Of a stretch of 64,000 bases of DNA, positions 63,663 through 64,000 are shown piece after piece. A model generated the notes under the pieces. That model was not told where the DNA came from. It ran no database searches and worked only from the letters and a program-made list of their open reading frames with translations. The stretch is from Martelella alba. Its GTDB lineage: Bacteria; Pseudomonadota; Alphaproteobacteria; Rhizobiales; Rhizobiaceae. The stretch spans positions 62,001-126,000 of the forward strand of contig NZ_VHLG01000008.1 of the NCBI RefSeq assembly GCF_006516955.1, written 5' to 3'. The position numbers and the translations under genes were made by a program. Within the stretch, counting starts at the first letter, position 1; each line of letters starts with the position of its first letter.

Positions 63663-64000
63663 TCAATAGCGGCTGCGCCCGTCATAGGGTTTAACCGTCT
63701 GGCCACCGAAGATAAGCTGCTGCGGATCACGCGCTATCCCGGAAACCGTCCGGTCAAGCGTCGTAATGGTCGTGCGCAACTGCTCGATAAGCGCGTTGAC
63801 ATTCCGAAGCCCTGAGCCGGAGAAACTGTCGAGATTGTCAGCAATCGGTCCGATGCGGCTATTCAGCGTCTCTGCCACCTGCCGGACCGATTCCAGGGTC
63901 TCACGCGCCTCGACGGAGAGCGACTTGGTATCGTCGGAACCGAGCAGCGTATCAACCTTGGTCAGGATCGTATCGACCCGCGTCGAGGCATCATTCAGCT
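63663..64000 (-). CDS. MlaD/MCE family protein, C-terminal part
   Basis: The minus strand is open from the window edge to the stop at 63663, giving 111 residues: LNDASTRVDTILTKVDTLLG, then a helical region (EARETLESVRQVAETLNSRI, VNALIEQLRTTITTLDRTV) and the ending QQLIFGGQTVKPYDGRSRY. The helical heptad-like tail and its lipoprotein neighbour fit the end of an MlaD-type substrate-binding protein of a phospholipid ABC transporter. The MCE domain itself would be outside the window. Confidence 0.72.
   Translation of the reverse strand, partial: LNDASTRVDTILTKVDTLLGSDDTKSLSVEARETLESVRQVAETLNSRIGPIADNLDSFSGSGLRNVNALIEQLRTTITTLDRTVSGIARDPQQLIFGGQTVKPYDGRSRY

Overview
The window reads as chromosomal DNA of an alphaproteobacterium of the order Hyphomicrobiales, probably Rhizobiaceae or a close relative. 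The evidence is a full-length CckA, a very large polar-growth protein of the GPR/RgsE type, an Omp25/31-like surface protein, an uvrC-pgsA-moaD-moaE block, a DksA lacking most zinc-finger cysteines, and an ArsR-methyltransferase fusion ahead of metF. Coding density is high, codon use looks even, and I saw no transposase, phage gene, rRNA, tRNA or CRISPR array.

Layout. 1-3.1 kb: a partial unknown gene, a NUDIX hydrolase, rlmJ and a glutathione transferase. 3-8.4 kb: an outer-membrane barrel gene divergent from SDR-uvrC-pgsA-moaD-moaE. 8.4-13.9 kb: DJ-1/PfpI proteins, ndk, a second GST, a ribbon-helix-helix protein, DinB, and an ArsR-permease-thioredoxin metal/metalloid operon with a visible promoter and operator. 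14-25 kb: a metallo-hydrolase, two ABC-F proteins (one is EttA), a TPR/glycosyltransferase-like orphan, the ArsR/methyltransferase-metF pair, RNase T2, RidA, a TIGR01244 phosphatase and a DUF4432 protein. 25-33 kb: L,D-transpeptidase, DhaL-like protein, photolyase, then a tight cysK-alaX-sseA-GNAT-glycosyltransferase run. 33-38.7 kb: PadR and DUF1203 divergent across paired palindromes, an Lrp-type regulator, and a Tat-exported CpdB-type phosphatase behind a Pho box. 38.7-45 kb: a DUF2975/HTH module with an odd leader, cckA, a FliO-like gene, dksA and sixA. 45-51.5 kb: a sugar or compatible-solute ABC transporter with a co-transcribed GH63-like hydrolase. 51.6-64 kb: ycjX-ycjF-like pair, a secreted unknown, a ferredoxin, the 2134-residue GPR-like coiled-coil protein, and the end of an Mla/MCE transporter operon.

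The most unusual signals are outside the obvious genes. First, three copies of a roughly 200-bp palindromic element (2793, 37266, 62547) each lie between two copies of the local gene's own terminator hairpin. The hairpin sequence differs between loci but is the same on both sides within a locus, as if a small mobile element targets terminators and duplicates the 23-28 bp target. Second, metF carries a 29-bp identical internal duplication that replaces most of its conserved ALRGD active-site motif. Third, two start regions (ycjX-like at 51.6 kb, a leader ORF at 38.8 kb) lie in hairpins that would hide the ribosome-binding site. Fourth, several palindromic operators are unusually clear, including two pairs spaced by exactly 44 bp. 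All functional statements are from reading the sequence; no database search was run.
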